Below are positions 62,391 through 64,000 of a stretch of 64,000 nt of DNA, piece after piece; position 1 is the stretch's first letter; each line of letters starts with the position of its first letter. This DNA comes from Trichoplusia ni (Eukaryota > Arthropoda > Insecta > Lepidoptera > Noctuidae): the NCBI RefSeq assembly GCF_003590095.1, contig NC_039482.1:15083657-15147656 (forward strand). Direction: 5' to 3'. A program made the position numbers and the translations under genes. Under the pieces are notes generated by a model that was given only the letters and a program-made list of their open reading frames with translations, did no database searches and was not told where the DNA came from.

Positions 62391-64000
62391 TATATGCTGC
62401 CGTTTTGACATGTTGAGTTAGTTTAATGTATTCCAGCTACAGACAGATTGTATTAAATTAATTAATGATTCGTTTTGTGAAATTATTAAGGAAAATATGG
62501 TTAAGCTGGGCCGATGAGTGCCTAGCAAAAATGAGCAAAAGGGAACATAAAACCTTTAAATAAAATAAATACTGTCAGAGCCAGAGGCCATTCCTCGAGA
62601 CACTGCTGTTCGTTAACGTTGTTTGCTGACATACACAATTTGATATTTGCTAACTTTCGCTAGAACCGTTTCACAGGTAGACGGCGGACTTAGTGAATCC
62701 AAACTAAGTTTTAATAAAAAGCAAAAACGTACTTAACTTGGCTCAGTGTATGTGAGTATAACACGAATCAAGTTTAGAGAACAATGTTTGAAAAAACATC
62801 ACAGAAGGTAAGATACACTTATCGTAGCAGGAACACAATACATAGCTATTAGTTACCGGTGAAGACCCTCCCAGAGCCGGGCTCGCGTAGTTTTTGTTGA
62901 GGTTTCTTCTACAACGAGTGCGAGGTGTGTCGGCCGCCACTAACCTGTATGTAGTGCTGCAGGCCGCGCGGGCTCCAGCCCACAGCACACACACCTAATT
63001 ACGAGACCTTCCATTAACATTTTTCGCATCCCGCAACTACGGCGCTGTGTGAGATGCCGCTTTGTTCCGCGCCGACGACGCTACAAATATTTCCTTTTAC
63101 ACTAATGAAAACACAACCCAAAAGATCAGTTGACAGAGAATCCAAGTGCCAGCACATACCTTGTACATCATGTTGTCTAGACGCCAGGGCAGAGGGGGAC
63201 GGCATGTGAGGCACGCAGCGTGCGTCGCAGAGTATTCTAAACAAATTAAAGTTTATAATAAGCACTTTGTGTGCGATACACGACCGTAATGGAAACTGTT
63301 TGGAACTCGTATCGAGAGCATTTAATAGCGAGCAAGTTGCCGTAGTCGATATGACGCCGACCGCTACAACGTACAAGTTTTTTCATTTGACGTGGACTTC
63401 CTGCGCTCAGTGGCAGCGCTGCCAGCACACGTACACGCCGCACACTCGCCACAAGTCACACAGGGCTGTGTGAACAGCTCACTCCCTAACGTTGTGCCGT
63501 CGCTAACATGGCTGTCTACTGAACATGAAATCAAACATTTTTAATCTTCAAAGCCCCGGGACCGGGACTTTGATTACATTAGCTGTCAGATGACTGTGTG
63601 ACGAGTAGCTTAGGCTGTATTCTAGTACAAAATAATTACGGATTCGAGCAAAAAAGTAAAGTTATTAAACTTGGGATATAATCAGGTATTAAAATTATGT
63701 TACAAGTGGCGCAGCTCGGGCAACAGGGTTGCACTTAATATTAATATTATGTTGACGGTAAACAGTCTGATATTAAAATTAGTGAACTGTCTGCGTGTTG
63801 TCGACTCGCTGAACACAACTCTGTGGCATTTAACGCGAGCTGACCTCACTTCACATACCTAATTACAACAGCGGGACAAAGCGACTGGCGCTTCCTCACA
63901 TTACGCTTATTTAAATGCATTTTATATTATATCTTGAATTTGTTTACTTATTATAGTTTATTTATTCCTGGTTTATAAGGAAATGAATGGTAACTATGAT

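Larger units (their letters stand above)
58986..64000. other. Non-coding stretch to the window end
   Basis: Contains the 60448 tandem, the GCCCGCG element at 62203 and GC islands near 60010-60060, 60885-60970, 61795-61835, 61945-62030 and 62925-62990. No exon supported on either strand. Confidence 0.5.

Overview
The window looks like nuclear DNA of a lepidopteran insect, probably a noctuid-like moth. The evidence is an AT-rich background with short GC-rich islands, spliced genes with GT-AG introns, and many scattered repeats of types common in moth genomes: tRNA-derived SINEs with 'GGATAGCCGAGTGG' and 'GGTT(C/T)GATCCC' boxes, non-LTR retrotransposon tails ending in a GEAFAQQW-type motif, and fragments carrying 'CTAGCTGTTGCCCGCG'. 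Nothing prokaryotic (operon, RBS, CRISPR) is present. Nearly all long uninterrupted ORFs are chance frames or shadows. The real genes had to be assembled exon by exon from splice sites and phase.

Layout. (1) 1-1660, + strand: the 3' end of a gene cut by the window edge, with three coding exons (1-168, 424-564, 1429-1554) and a poly(A) signal at 1636. I could not name its product. Its last intron holds a nearly perfect 75-bp tandem repeat. Each unit contains a CTAAC branch-point-like motif, a 3' splice site and the first 27 bases of the terminal exon. (2) About 1650-23400, - strand, convergent with the first gene: a six-coding-exon gene whose phases all agree, encoding 765 aa. I read it as a taperin/phostensin-like actin-associated, PP1-binding scaffold. 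Its poly(A) signal lies 28 bases beyond that of the + strand gene, so the two 3' ends meet or overlap. Its introns, including one of 11.8 kb, carry SINEs and other repeats. (3) About 23.4-64 kb: no convincing protein-coding exon. This is a gene desert or the intron/regulatory territory of a gene outside the window. It holds truncated retroelements, two large fold-back structures (34562-35257 with 190-bp arms; 56266-56510 with 107-bp arms), an inverted pair of GCCCGCG repeats, smaller palindromes and many short GC-rich islands.

The points most worth a second look are the acceptor-bearing 75-bp array, the tail-to-tail poly(A) signals, and the two fold-back structures, which share a GCCAAGTC motif. 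I found no clear evidence of a new multi-gene system.
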